A DNA stretch of 64,000 bases from Tethya wilhelma (GCA_964030475.1 CAXIPT010000002.1:2612827-2676826); one strand, 5' to 3'. Shown: positions 11,201-23,289, counted from the stretch's first letter. Numbers and translations: made by a program. The notes: generated by a model from the sequence alone, not told the origin.

Positions 11201-11781
11201 ATTACTGTAACGGTTTCCAAACTGGCTGAATTAAGAATCCATAGCTGTATTGGTGAACTATACAGTGTAGACTTAGCAATGAAGATGGTCTTTTCTGAAG
11301 AAACAGTGGTATTGATATGCCTAATAAGCACATCCTCCATTTGAAATAAGTGTGTATTAAATGAAAGCTCAAAACAATTGTTCGACACAGATTCAATACT
11401 CAGGCTTATCACTTTCACTTCAGAAACATTGTTAAATGTTATAGATGCACCACATTCACTAAGAATATGCGTAGTTCCACCAGGATTTCCAAGCCAAGAC
11501 AGGTTTTGTAAGTTATTAAAGTTTAGCTCTTGTGTCAAGTTGTGGTCACCGTTAAAGAAATGCAGTGTGATGTTGTCATGATTGGATAAATATTGAGATG
11601 AGTTAAGAGCATATTTATCCAATTCAAAGCAAGGTTGACCAGGAGGACATTTTGGATTTGGAAGTACTGGAGTAACATAATAGTCAATAGCATTGGCAGG
11701 AGGGATGGCACTTTGTTGAGATAGCAGCATGGCAATCAACAGGCAAAAGTTGACACTTAGTTTGAGCAGAAACAAACTCAT
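8209..11781 (-). CDS. Beta-helix/9TM surface protein, subfamily A copy 3 (intact)
   Basis: A single open exon of 1190 residues, the only undamaged subfamily A gene here. Residues 1-31 look like a signal peptide ending ANA. Residues ~32-770 are a large ectodomain starting with PNPKCPPGQPCFELD and built of beta-helix-like repeats (NSTLYSS, FINNTA, NSAYEGGGL, QHVGGGILVKP) with many NxS/T sites. A Cys-rich module follows (CQCNPLL, GTLCGGC near 774, QRCLICD). About nine hydrophobic segments then run from ~795 to ~1140 and include WVNQSILFP, FIAWINLDFG and LILLSYAKLL. The ~45-residue tail carries ERYQQLLDT, whose YQQL fits a YxxPhi sorting signal, and ends acidic. The predicted topology is ectodomain outside, tail inside. 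Automated tools may label such proteins Pmp-like or pectin-lyase-fold. I know no established function; receptor or adhesion is inference. Confidence 0.9.
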   Translation of the reverse strand: MSLFLLKLSVNFCLLIAMLLSQQSAIPPANAIDYYVTPVLPNPKCPPGQPCFELDKYALNSSQYLSNHDNITLHFFNGDHNLTQELNFNNLQNLSWLGNPGGTTHILSECGASITFNNVSEVKVISLSIESVSNNCFELSFNTHLFQMEDVLIRHINTTVSSEKTIFIAKSTLYSSPIQLWILNSASLETVTVIQNSRLIDSPEVYSLSYYGTCDECQMVNLTVDNLVTNRSVVKPEKNGIGDLILYTTINAQHRMKITNSSFNRSPSTGVMFVLGVVGSKNPTYFSEITIESTTFSQNRLGGMMASLQNLQASDLSSTSYLVEFRIQRCTFINNTVSGTSLQASALTIIGDPLLVDILISGTTFLANIDTRSAPTTVLISPYNLTVTNSLFLRNIGTALKTYNNRVYITGDVQFHKNSAYEGGGLMLVNSYLYLTNNSHLTFINNTAQHVGGGILVKPLTQAESPNSQSTQKCFYQIDHENDNVSVLMMNNVAEYGGDHIYGSSLKSQCSVGFDNNNNYILSYEVQGEVFQFHDNSNSQVSSNPTRVCLCDNGVPSCIDIIEIFYYTLRFPGETFSVSAALVGDDFGITSGTLYIHALANQSTLSITELQLSQTLNKSCSDIEFTIYSNRTKRWEKLVLTPFFNTDHSKDTTPEKIQESISEYKEKGYIPSELLQTPIYLPVYLLPCPSGFILLEDQCQCNPLLTESSIHCAIENRTGYIYRSGSVWISSSRDENGTTNGVILSKFCPNQYCEQDNIPIELDEPNMQCAFNHSGTLCGGCKSKHSLVLGSQRCLICDNKGISLLLFFTLAGFLLVLFIKLLDMTVTQGTINGLIFYANIIWVNQSILFPEKMSLSVKILRIFIAWINLDFGIEICFFNGLDAYWKTWMQFLFPIYLWTIAGVIIVLCRYSTVVTRLFGSNSVSVLATLILLSYAKLLRTILNIVEVGMLEFQDGHYQLVWALDGNISYIVSRHAPLFCAGLVAFLFLWLPYTMALFLVPWLRAKSYWWCLRWINKLKPFFDANYGSLKDRQHYWIGLLLLLRGFLFIIMLLATTSKISQSANLVAIIITMACLLVHPDPYKKWYVSLLEKTFFANVIITCVGVYHVMITDGNKSAVTITSIGLAIVQFSVIILAHVYLLIHRVNKKYYKIRTGDVPVRNEPHRTRIRGLSGRWEERYQQLLDTMPDEED

Positions 11782-11870
11782 TTTGACCTAATCTTTCAGT
11801 TTAGTCTATAGATTGGTTAACGTCAATCACATCACTGATACAATGACCCTATAGTAATGAATAAAGAACC
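11782..11870 (-). promoter_or_regulatory. Conserved leader upstream of copy 3
   Basis: Matches 1112-1195 upstream of copy 1, with the same TCAATCACATCACTGATACA core and possible 3' splice sites. It is probably the intron end plus 5' UTR. Confidence 0.4.
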
Positions 11871-13796
11871 TATCAATACTGTAGCAATATTGTATGGACT
11901 ATAGTGCTTTGTCTTCATGTACACCTCTCTATGTTCAAATATCAACACATAAACTTACTTCCATGTCACCTACATTAATTTACTATGTCTTGGTGAATAC
12001 CATGGCCATGCTAATTTAATTTTAGTGCTTTGTTTGTTAATTGGTTTTAGCTTTTCTAATGGTTCTGAACCAGCATTTGTGATGACACAATGCATTTAGC
12101 AAACAATGCAGGACATTGTCGTTTTCTTCCATATATGAAAAAAATTTATAGTATTCGAACAATACAAAGGGAACTATTACTCTTCATGTGATAAAGTATA
12201 TGAATAATCATGATAGTAGTTATGCACTGTCACGAGTTCTCCACATTCAATTATGCTTGAGAGTGTTGTCTAAAGTTCCCTAACCCAGTTATTTATGCAC
12301 TGCAAAAGTATTAGCATAAGCTACATTTGCTCATTTGTTTTAAAAAACAATTTGTTTACTAGCTCAAACTAGCTAGACATTGATCTAAAGACTGAAGCCG
12401 TTTTTTAATCCCTGCCAGCAAAGAAAAATAGACATTTATTTATCCGTCTGCAGTCCTGAGCTTTATTAATAATAATTGTTGTATATGCATCTTAATCCTA
12501 AGGCTTGTAGTTTTTTATCAGAGGAAGTACGACATGAGTGCGCCTTTGCTGAGCTGGCAATTACATTCCAATCATGTGACCGCAATACTTCACAATGAGA
12601 GTTGATCACGGTGCACCCCATTTGCCAGCTCATGCATCCTCTGGTATTTCATCTTAGAGTATAAGCAGATTGATATTCTATCTTGATGGCACTATACTGT
12701 AATTCATAACTCATTGGAAGTTAATCAGATTTACAGAGTAGCAGTTTTGCTTTGATCTATGCCATATAAGGCTTCAAACTATTCAACTGATTGATTTAAT
12801 TTGCCTTATCAAGATCATGAGGTTACAATTGCACTTCAGAATTTGTTGACCTTATATACATAATTAACTTGAATTGGAGTAAATAAGCAGCTATATATAG
12901 GCCTTCTTCCAGTAACACTTGCACAGGGGACCCCAAAACTGGAGTGTATATGAAGTACATTTTTTCTATATTGGAAAACATCCTTGGTTTAAAAGAGTTC
13001 CTTATCAGCTACTGCTGTTGTCCTATAAGAGTTTAATGATAGGCTCTATATACACGTGTGCAAGTGTGGCGACCTGTTTTTACTAAAGGTTGCTAATAAA
13101 GGCGTATACACCATATGCATTCCATTCTTACTGGACAAAGAAGCATGATACAGTAGAAAAAAATTTTAAAAAAGATCGAGAGAGAGAGAGGGGAGGGGGG
13201 AACATTGATTTTGAGGATTCTTTTACTCTTTTGTTGTACAGACAGCTAAAACCTAATGTTTCTTATTGGTTTATGGCAGAATTTAGTTATTGTATATAAC
13301 AGTAGTTTGTGAGCATTTACGTGAATAAATTGCACAAATCAATTACATAGCTTGATCGAAACAGTCTATACATAGATGCAAGTTTTCCTTTCATACTCTG
13401 GCCCAACATTACGTAAGTGTCCATTATCTATAGCACTTTAGCAATAGAAAACTTCATTCTCATTGTAAACTCTGTTGTGGGTATAGGCTTGTATTTGATG
13501 CTTGATCTGTACCATGTACTAGGTTAGAACTCTACCCATTCGCAGCTAAGCTCTGTATAAGATGTGATTTCATGTACTCTTAGTATCACCCATTGTGTAG
13601 TATTTCATTTGTCACAGTTATTAAACAAAATTGTACACAGTACAGTCAGGATAATTTTTAAAAATAAACAAACCACAGTAGTTATTATATGTTCTTCAAG
13701 AATCATGTATTTTCCTACGTAGTTTATGGTAGATATGTGGATACTATATGCTTACATGCTTGATAATTTATGATTACTAAATCTCAGTTAGCCTAC
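11871..13796. other. Non-coding stretch upstream of copy 3
   Basis: No convincing gene. It contains the MITE at 12519-12643, a GA-rich patch near 13170-13200, and stretches related to the copy 1 upstream region around 12200-12380. It is probably the 5' intron of copy 3. Confidence 0.45.
12519..12643. mobile_element. Short MITE, CAGAGG-ended (hAT-like)
   Basis: A 125-bp element starting CAGAGGA and ending TCCTCTG. It shares ACATGAGTGCGC and ATTCCAATCA with the element at 22949-23071, so the two are one family. I see no clean target duplication here. Confidence 0.6.
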
Positions 13797-13915
13797 CTTT
13801 ACTTTCTCATGCTTTTCTTGACAATGACTACTATGATAAGACTGGTAAAGGTTGTCAAGAGTTAAGAAACAGCATGTGACTTCCTATACTGCATGTATAG
13901 TTGTCATATCCAACA
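13797..13915 (-). promoter_or_regulatory. Conserved 5' exon/promoter block of copy 3
   Basis: Same block as at 1954-2090 (core ACCAGTCTTATCATA), ending in AAG/GTAGGC on the minus strand (exon end 13797). If spliced to a site near 11850, it would be the first exon of the intact gene. Confidence 0.4.
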
Positions 13916-14435
13916 TATATAGTAGCCAGAATGCCCATTTATGTTTACTGATGATGATATTCATATTAACCACTAATGATATTCATACTAACTGTGATAC
14001 CACCTGTGTCTTGTCTAAAATTTGTGACTAAATGTGCTTTTTTTTTGTCATGCACGTTAATGTTGTGTGGTGATTTACTTATACAGTTTATACCGCATAA
14101 TTTGTACAGTCGTCTCAAGTTGTAAATTTATGTACCAAGCCTTGTGTATTGTAAAGGAAAGAAAGGTCAACAGAGATAATATTAAAGAATGTTATCAAAA
14201 ATCAATCAGTAGTATATTGCAAGCACACAAGACAATATCAGCAAGCTCAAATTTATAGTATACACAAATTTAGAGAATTTTAACATATATTATGATAAGA
14301 CGATACTGTAGCAGATATAGTATATGCAAGCACAAAGTACAGGGTAACATGTTTTTGTTGTTGTTGTTTGTTTGTTTATTTTTGTTTGTTTTGTTTTTGT
14401 CTTTTTGTTTGTTTGTTTTTGGGTTTTTTTTTATG
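13916..14435. other. 3' flank of copy 4 with T/G-rich run
   Basis: Non-coding. Positions 14350-14435 are a low-complexity run of TTTG/TTG units just beyond the copy 4 stop, which on the minus strand gives an A/C-rich 3' UTR. No gene seen. Confidence 0.5.
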
Positions 14436-17400
14436 TCAGTCTTCGTCTTCACCTGATTCTGGGATTGTTTCTAACAATTGTTGATATCTCTCTTCTGCCG
14501 GTCCAGAGAGTCCGGCAAATCTATTTTCATTCTGTTCATTTCTTACAGGGGCATTATCTGTACGTGTTTCATTTGCACGACAATACTTATTGCATACATT
14601 TAGTTGACATATTAGTAGATAAACATGAGCCAAAATTATCATACCAAATTGAACGAGTGCTAAACTAATTGAAGTAATGGTGACGGCTGATTTGGTTTCT
14701 CCATCAATTTCAACATGGTATACACCAACAAAAATGACAATGACATTGACAAAGAATGATTTTTCGAGAAGCGATATGTACCATTTTTTGTAAAGGTCAG
14801 GGTGAGCCAGAAGACAAGCTGCAGTGACGATAATGGACACCAAATTGGCACTCTGTGAGATTTTAGAAGAGGTTGCTAGTAGCATGATGATGAATAAAAA
14901 TACTCTTACTAACAGTAGCAGTCCAATCCAGTAGTGTTTGCGATCTTTAAGTGGTCCATAGTTTACATCAAAGAATGGTTTTAGTTTGTTGATCCAACGA
15001 AGACACTTCCAGTTTGATTTTGCTCTCAACCAAGGCACGAGAAATAGTGCCATTGTGTAGGGTAGCCACAAGAACAAGAAGGCCACAAGCCCAGCACAAA
15101 AAAGTAAACCATGTTTTGATACAATATAGGTAATATTTCCATCAAGAGCCCAGACTAGCAGATACTTACCATTTGGAAATTCTAATACAGCTACTTCAAA
15201 GATGTTTATAATGATACGCAAGAGTTTGGCATAGGATAATAGTATGAGGGTAGCTAAAACTGAAACAGAATTCCTTCCAAACAGCCTTGTCATCACTGTT
15301 GAGTATCGGCAGAGAACAATGATGACTCCAGCTATTGTCCAAAGGTAGATAGGGAAAAGAAACTGCATCCATGTCTTCCAGTAGGCATCCAAACCATTGA
15401 AGAAGCATGTTTCAATACCAAAGTCCAAGTTAATCCAGGCTATGAATACTCTCAATATCTCCACAGCAAGAGACTTATTTTCTGGGAAAATAACACTTTG
15501 ATTTACCCATATGATATTTGCATAAAAGATGAGTCCATTTATTGTTCCATGGGTGACAGTAAGGTCCAAGAACTTGATAAACAGTACAAGAAGAAATCCA
15601 GCTAGTGTAAAGAATACTAAAAGAGCAATGCCTCTATTGTTGTCACAAATCAAGCACCTTTGGCTTCCTACTACGAGGCTGTATTTCTGCTTACAGCCAC
15701 CACACAATGTTCCCCAGTGGTTGGATGAACACTGTGTATTAGATTCATCCAGTTCAATTGGAATGTTATCTTGTTGTTTGCAGTATTGATTAGGACAAAA
15801 CCTACTCAAGATTACTCCATTTGCAGTTCCATTATCATCATACGATGCATTTATCCAAACACTTCCACTTTTGTAGATATAACCAGTCCTATTTTTAATA
15901 GTACAGTGAATTCTGTTCTTTGTTAGAATTGGATCACATTGACACTTGCGGTCTAATAGAGTAAACCCAGGTGGACACGGAAGAAGATACACTTCAATAT
16001 AAATTGGTGTTTGTAGTAAAACAGTTGATATGTACCCCATTTGGTTATATTCACTAACACTTTCTTGTATCTCTTCTTGTGTGGTATGTTCGGATGGTAG
16101 TGTATTAAAGAATGGAGTAAGTACAAGTGTTTTCCATATTTTTATCTTATTAGAATTAATAGTAAGCTCAATATCATTACATGACTTGTTTACTGTCTGT
16201 GACAATTGGAGTTCTGCAATTGAGAGTGTCGATTGATTTGCTAAAGCATGGATGTAAAGGGTTCCACTAGTTATGCCAAAATCATCTCCAACTAAAGCAG
16301 CAGAAATGCTGAACGTTTCTCCAGGAAAGTGAAGACTATTAGTAAATATTTTATCGATATCTGTGCAGTTTGGCACCCCTTGGTCACACAGGCACACTCG
16401 GATGGAATCAGATGATACTTGCGAATCGTTGTCACCATATAATTGAAAAATTCTTTCCTGTACTTCGTAGCTGAATATTCTACCGTCCATATCAACACTG
16501 CATTGACTTTTCAAAGATGAACCATATATATGATCACCTCCATTTTTGGCAACATTGTTGATCATGAGAACACTTATATTGACGTTTTCCTGGTCGATCT
16601 GATAAAAGCATGTTAGTGTTTGTGGAGAATCTGTCGGAATTTCAACTTGTAGTTCTGGTTTCACAAGAATCCCTCCACCAACATGCTGAGCAGTATTGTT
16701 AATTAATGTAAGACTAGAATTACTTGAGAGATGAAGGTATGAATTAACTAATGTCAGTCCACCACCTTCATATGCTGAGTTCCTTTCAAAGTACACATCT
16801 CCCATAATATACACATGGCTATTATATGTTTTTAGTGATGTACCAATGTTTGCTGAAAATTGACAGTTTTTTATGGTTACGTTATATTTGGAAATGAGTA
16901 CGGTTGAAGGTAAGGGTTGGGTATTAGTGTTTGCAAAAAATGTTGATTGGCTAATCAAGATGTCAGCCAATAAAGGATCTCCAAATATGGTAAGAGCAGA
17001 GGCTGGATATTCTCTGGAGATTATATCACTGGTCACGGTATTCTGTGTAAATGTGCAGCTCTCAATGTGTAACTTAACTAGATATTTTGAAACTGATAAG
17101 GTTGCATGAGTCTAGCTCAAACAATACCATCATTCCGCCAAGTTTATTTTGTGAAAAATTTGTATCTTTAATAGTCACTTCACCCTTAGCATAGAAGTTA
17201 TTTGTTTTAACAAAAAACATACTCATCCCAACACTTGGACTTCGATTGAAACTTGAATTGGTGATTGTCACTCTGTGTTGGGCGTTCATAATAATGTACA
17301 AAGAAAAGTCTCCTGTACCACCATCCAGATTTGAATTCAGCATGCTTCGATTTGTTATGAGATTATCGAATACTAAATCCACCATTTGGCATTCATCACA

Positions 17401-18030
17401 ATAATTGTAGAAAGTTAGTGAGTATACTTCTGGGGAGTCAATAAGTCTAGAATTCTTGATTACAGTTTTTGTACCCAGTGACTTGTCTGAATTGACTATA
17501 CTTAGATCTAATGGTGAACTGTACAATGTAGAATTGGTGATAAAGATCGTCTCTTTAGATTTTACAGAAATATTGATATGGTTAACCAACACCTGTTCCA
17601 AGTGAAAGGAATTTGTGACAAGATAGAGATCATAGCATTCATTAGAAACTGATACAATACTGAGTTTGATAACTTCCACTTTTGAGATATTCTCAAAAGT
17701 AATAGCTGCACTGCATTCACACTGAATATGTGCAGGATTTCCAAACCACGACAGTTTTTGTATATTTGTGAAGTTTAGCTTCTGTGTCAACTTGTGGTCA
17801 CCATCTAAGAAATACATCATGACGTTGTCTTGATTAGAAAAGAAATAAATTGAGTTGAGAGCATACTGATCCAATTGAAAACAAGGTTGATGAAGAGGAC
17901 ATTTGGGATTTGGAAACGCTGGAGTCACATAGTATTCAACAGCACTGGTTGAAAAGATGGCACTTTGTTGAGAGAGCATTGTGACAATCAGTAGGTAAAA
18001 GCCAACTAGTTTAAGCAGAAAAATTTTCAT
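14436..18030 (-). pseudogene. Beta-helix/9TM surface protein, subfamily A copy 4 (one frameshift)
   Basis: Two long frames together cover the whole family protein. The 5' frame (start Met chosen at 18030, MKIFLLKLVGFYLL, by match to copy 3; an in-frame Met at 18042 is less likely) runs to a TAA at ~17074. The 3' frame resumes at once and continues to the stop at 14436, with GTLCGGC, all membrane segments and the ERYQQLLETIP tail. The break is a +1 shift best explained by four extra bases (GCAT or CATG) at 17104-17108. Removing them restores alignment with copy 3 at the end of a beta-helix strand. Everything else looks intact, so the lesion is young or polymorphic. Confidence 0.85.
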
Positions 18031-18269
18031 CTTGTAACGCAAACTTTTTCTTGACTATAATAAATGTAAGTAAACATACCATCCATACGATGTCAGGTAG
18101 ATAAATCACCTCATACTGAATCTGAATCATGTAGGCTAGTAATGCATGCATGTACTCTTTCACTGCTGATGATATTAGAGATAGTTCTGTTAGTCTAGGA
18201 ATTAAGTTTAGCATTTTACCCTTGTGATGTTTTGATACTGCCTAGATTTACATGACATTATACACATTT

Positions 18270-18310
18270 AGCAATGTACCTTCACTTTCTCAATTTGTAC
18301 TTAAATTTGT
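18270..18310 (-). promoter_or_regulatory. Short conserved donor block upstream of copy 4
   Basis: The minus strand reads GAGAAAGTGAAG/GTACAT, matching the last bases of the blocks at 1954 and 13797 and ending in a splice donor at 18280. Only the 3' end of the block is conserved. A TTATTATAG acceptor lies just before the copy 4 start. Confidence 0.3.
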
Positions 18311-18705
18311 CTCCACAATGCATGGCTACCTTACGTGCATACGAGATTTACGATTGCATGTGATTTCTATAGCAATTTCCTTGTTTCATTTTGAATTTCC
18401 CCATTTCATTTTGGATTTCCTTATTACTTTTATTCACATTCTGGTTGTTTGTCTTGATGTATTTAGAACACTTACATGATGTTGTCTGTTTGTGTCCAAT
18501 ATGTACAAAGATTGTAGAAAAATCATAACAGAGTTATATACATACATTTTTGAATGCAACACTCAGGCTAATAGTATTGTGCTAAAAATTATTTCCAGTA
18601 TTCTAGAGAGACACCTTGATATAAACGTACACCTTCATGTCAATAATAATTCAAGCTATGGATCATATTTTAAAAACACACAACTTAATTGACAATGTAT
18701 CATGG
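18311..18705. other. Spacer between copies 4 and 5
   Basis: AT-rich and non-coding. It forms the 3' flank of copy 5. Confidence 0.5.
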
Positions 18706-21700
18706 TTAGTCTTCATCTTCATCCGAATCAGGTAATGTATCCTTCAATTGCTGATATCTCTCTTCAGATTTTAAAGAAAGTCCTCTTTTCCTAGTGTGAG
18801 GGTGTGTATTTTTTGTACTGGCATCACGTGACACCGTATGTAATTTATTGACTTTACGGCAATACTTGTTGCACACACTAAAACTGCTCAGTGATAAATA
18901 TGCATGAGCTATGACTATCCCAACAAATTGAACCAGTGCAACCGTAATCGAAATAATGGTCACGTCAGTTTTGTTTCCTCCGACACTTTCAAGATAGGCT
19001 ACAGCAACACAATAGATTGAGATGTTCACAAAGAAGGATTTCTCGAGCAGCGATACGTACCACTTCTTGTAAGGCCATGGATGTGCCAAAAGAAGAGTAA
19101 AAGTGATAATTATGATCACAAAATAAATACCGAGTGTGACCTCAGAGGTAGTTGCTAGTAACACGGCGAATAGTAAAAAACCACGTGCCAGCAGGAGTAG
19201 TCCAAACCAGTAGTGTTGACGATCTATAAGGGGACCAAAGTTGACGTCGAAAAATGGTTTCCACTTGTTGATCCAGCGGAGACATTTCCAGTACGATTTT
19301 CCTCTCAGCCAAGGCACTAGAAAGAGTACTAGTGTGTAAGGTAGCCACAAGAACAAGAAAGCTACGAGTCCAGCACAAAACAATGGGCCGTGTTTTGAAA
19401 CTATATATCGAATATTTCCATCAAAAGCCCATATTGCTAGATGACGACCATCAGGGAATTCCAATACAGCTACTTCAAAGATGACGATTATAGTACGCAA
19501 GAGTTTGGCATAGGACAATAGTATGAGGGTAGCTAGAACTGAAACAGAATTTTTTCCAAACAATCGTGTCATCACTGTTGAGTATCGGCAGAGAACAATG
19601 ATGACTCCAGCTATAGTCCAAATGTAGATGGGGAAAAGAAACTGCATCCATGTCTTCCAGTAGGCATCCAAGCCATTGAACAAACAAGTTTCAATACCAA
19701 AGTCCAAGTTAATCCATGCTATGAATACTCTAAGTATCTTTACAGCAAGACACTTATTCTCAGGAAACAGAATACTTTGATTTACCCATACAATGTTTGC
19801 GTAAAAGATGAGTCCATTTATTGCTCCATGGGTGACAGTGAGGTCCAAGAACTTGATAAACAGTACAAGGAAAAAGCCAGCTAAAATAAAGAATAAGAAA
19901 AGAGTAATACCTCTGTTGTTGTTGCAAATCAAGCACCTTTGGCTTCCAAGTATAATGCTGTGATTTTGCTTACAGCCACCACACAATGTTCCAGAATGGT
20001 TGAATGCACACTGCATATTAGGTTCTTTCAGCTCAATTAGTACATCTTGTTGTTCACAGTATTGATTGGGACAAAACGTACTCAAGATTACTCCATTTGC
20101 AGTTCCATTATCATCATACGATGCATTTATCCAAACACTTCCACTTCTGTGGATATAACCAGTCCCATCTTCAATAGTACAGTTTAGTTTGTGTTTTGTT
20201 AGAATTGAATCACATTGACACTTGCGGTCTGATAGAGTAAACCCAGGTGGACACGAAAGAAGATACACTGTAATATAGACAGGTGTTTGTAGTAACTCTT
20301 TAAGAATGTAACCATGTCTCTTGTATGAGTCAATATTGATATTAATCATGTTTCGTGTATATTCAGAAGGTTTTTTGTCGAGAAAATTAAAATAGGTAGT
20401 GAGTGTAAGTAATCGTGATATTTCTGTTTGGTTGGAGTAAACAGTATACTCAAAGTCAGTGCATGATTTGTTTGCTGTCTGTGACGTTTGAAGTTCTGAA
20501 ATTGAGAATGGCAAAGAAACTTTAGTAAAAAATGTCCCACTAGTTGTCCCAAAATCATCTCCAACCAAAGCAGCTGATATGCTGAATGTCTCTCCTGGTA
20601 AACGATATAAAGTAGTGTCAAATATTTTGTCGAAATCGGTACAGTTTGGCAGTCCTTGATCACATAGACACACACGGGCGGGATCGGAAGATACTTGAGA
20701 TAAGCTTGAACCGTTGAAGTGGAAAATATTTTCCCACAGCATGTAACTACAGGTTTCACAGTAGGTTTGATTGGAGATAGGTGGAGTAACGTAACATTGG
20801 CTTTTCAAAGAAAAACCATAGATATGGTCTCCACCATGCTTGGCCACATTGTTACTCATAATCACATTGGCAGTATTATCTTCTTGATCAATTTGATAAA
20901 GCAAGCTGAGTTATCAGTATTTAAATCCCATTTTGGTAAATCCATGTTAGCATCTTTCACTTTTGGTTTCACTAATATACCTCCACCAACATGTAGGGCA
21001 GTATTGTTGTAAAATGTGACACTAGATTTGTCAGAAAGGTGGAGATATGAATTGACCAACACTAAACCACCACCTTCGTATGCTATATTGCTATTGAAGT
21101 ACACATTTCCCGAGATAAACACATGACTATCGTACGATCTTAGTCCAGTACCAATGTTACCCAAGAACGAGCAATTCCTTATAGTGACATTGTTGGAGTA
21201 AATGAGTATGGTGTTAGGTATGCTATGAGTATCAATGTTTGCACTAAATGTGGAGTGACTTATCAAAATGTCAATAGGAAAGAGTGAATCACCATTTATG
21301 GTAAGCGCTGGTGCTGGTCCTTCATCTGGAATTACTGTACTATTCGGAATATACTTATTGTTTGTAAATGTGCAGTCATCAATGTGCAACATACCTAAAG
21401 TAGCTCCAGGTTCTAGATATTGTGGCCAAATTAATGTCTGTATTCCTCCATATAAGTTTTGTGTAAAATTGGTGCCTTTAATAATAATTTCAACGTTATA
21501 TCCCCTCAGTGAATTGTTTAGTTTATCATTTGGTAAATAAAAAGTTATAAATACTCCTGTACTTTGACCTCGATTGAAACTTGAGTTAGTGATAATTACT
21601 TTTCGTGTGACATATGGTGTTATCCACATTTCTAACTCACTTCCGTAAGGATAAGATTCTGAACTTAGCTGAGTTCGGTTTGTTGTAAGGTTATACAGTA

Positions 21701-22385
21701 TTAAGGAATTATTATGACAGTCTGACTCCTTACTAACTACACAAGCTAGATCCTCGTATAATAGTGAACGATAACCTGGTGAATTGATTATCCTAGAATT
21801 CTTGACTACGGTTTCAAAATTACCACCCATGGCTCCACCAAGTGGATATAGTTTTAACTTGGAAATGTTAAATGTAGAATTTGCAATGAAAATTGACCCT
21901 TCAGAAATTACACTGACATTGACAGACTTGATTTGCACCTCTTCCATGTGAAACGAATGTGTTTCGAATGAGAGGTCATAACATTCATAGGACACAGATT
22001 CAATAGTCAGGCTTATCAGTTGTACTATAGAAACATTGGTAAATGTCATAGATGCATTACATTCACTCTGAATACGAGAAGTTCCACCAGGATTCCCGAA
22101 CCAAGACAAGTTTTGTATGTCAGTGAAGTTTAGCTCTTGTGTCAAGTTGTGGTCTCCATCTAAAAAATGCATTGTGACATTGTCTAGATTGGATAAATAC
22201 TGAGATGAGTTGAGGGCATACTGGTCCAATTCAAAGCAAGGATGATCAGGAGGACATTTTGGATTAGGAAGTACTGGAGTCACATAGTATTCGATAGCAC
22301 TGGCTGGAAGGATGATGCTTCCTTGGAATAGTATGGCAATCGTTAGGAGGGTACCAATACTTAGATCGAGCTGGAGTAAAGTCAT
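18706..22385 (-). pseudogene. Beta-helix/9TM surface protein, subfamily A copy 5 (one 1-bp frameshift)
   Basis: The start at 22385 gives a signal-peptide-like MTLLQLDLSIGTLLTIAIL, followed by a 500-residue beta-helix region in one frame. The rest (Cys-rich module GTLCGGC, ~9 membrane segments, tail ERYQQLKDTLPDSDEDED) is in another frame that ends at 18706. The junction is at 20898-20901. Copies 3 and 4 read CFYQID there, while this copy has one T too few in a T run (A run on the plus strand). A single-base loss in a homopolymer may be a real mutation, a polymorphism or an assembly error. If it is an error, this is a second intact subfamily A gene. The tail differs from the other copies upstream of the YQQL motif (TRKRGLSLKSE). 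Confidence 0.8.
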
Positions 22386-22948
22386 TATTGACTTACTGCG
22401 TGTAAATTCCTTTTTTTTTTTTTTTTGACTTACTCAATAAATGTAGTATACGTGTAATTAAACCAATCGTGAAGCACCTATACATTCACATATAAAATAA
22501 TTTCAAGCATGAATCCAACATAGATACCACATTTTACAGAATGCGCTTTAAAGTTACATTTTAAATGGTATACGTATATTTAGCATTCTGGAATCTGTGA
22601 CTTATATTATTTGTGTGAGTGTGACAGTTGTATTTATTATCTATCTATATGTTATGTGCATTGTATGTGTTATTGTACATTATGCTATAATTGCATGCAT
22701 CAAACAATAGCTGTAGTAAAATAAAATTCACCACCTTTGTAGTTAGTGTAACAGAGTAATCCATATACGTCCAAAATTATGCATCTATTGTTAAAGTTGC
22801 TACAAAGTATTGTGAAAAAACACAATGGTTAATGCTTTTGTCGATTGCACTGTTAATTGTATGTCCTTTGCTATAGATCCTCTCTCTAGCTGTATGTGAT
22901 TATCACTGGCTTTTGGTCTTAGAGTCACTTGATATAGCTGTCTTGATC

Positions 22949-23071
22949 CAGAGGAGGTGCAACATGCGAGTGCGCATTCCAATCAATTGACCACTATAGT
23001 TTGGTATTGGATTTGGTCACATGCACCTACCATGCTGAGTCAGCAAAAACTCAGGTGTCATACCTCCTCTG
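22949..23071. mobile_element. Short hAT-like MITE with direct repeats
   Basis: A 123-bp element with ends CAGAGGAGGT and ACCTCCTCTG, a perfect 10-bp inverted repeat. It is flanked by GTCTTGATC on both sides (22940-22948 and 23072-23080). The CAGNG-type ends and 8-9 bp duplication suggest hAT. It is related to 12519-12643. Confidence 0.85.
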
Positions 23072-23289
23072 GTCTTGATCTATGGATTCCAAAGAAATCA
23101 TACTTCTATTGGTAGTCAGAACCAGTTTCTTTTCATGAATGAGTGCAAGTTTGGTTGCTTTATAGATTAAATCAATACCTATACTCGTAGTAAATACAGA
23201 GCCTCGTGCTATATATTTGTACATTATCTTAAGTCTTAAAGCATCTATCAAGTATACCAATATGATTGTATAATGTAATATGAACTTAC

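Noticed and set aside
14270..14452. Lys/Asn-rich frame near 14400
   Set aside because: It is produced by the T/G-rich low-complexity run in the 3' flank of copy 4.
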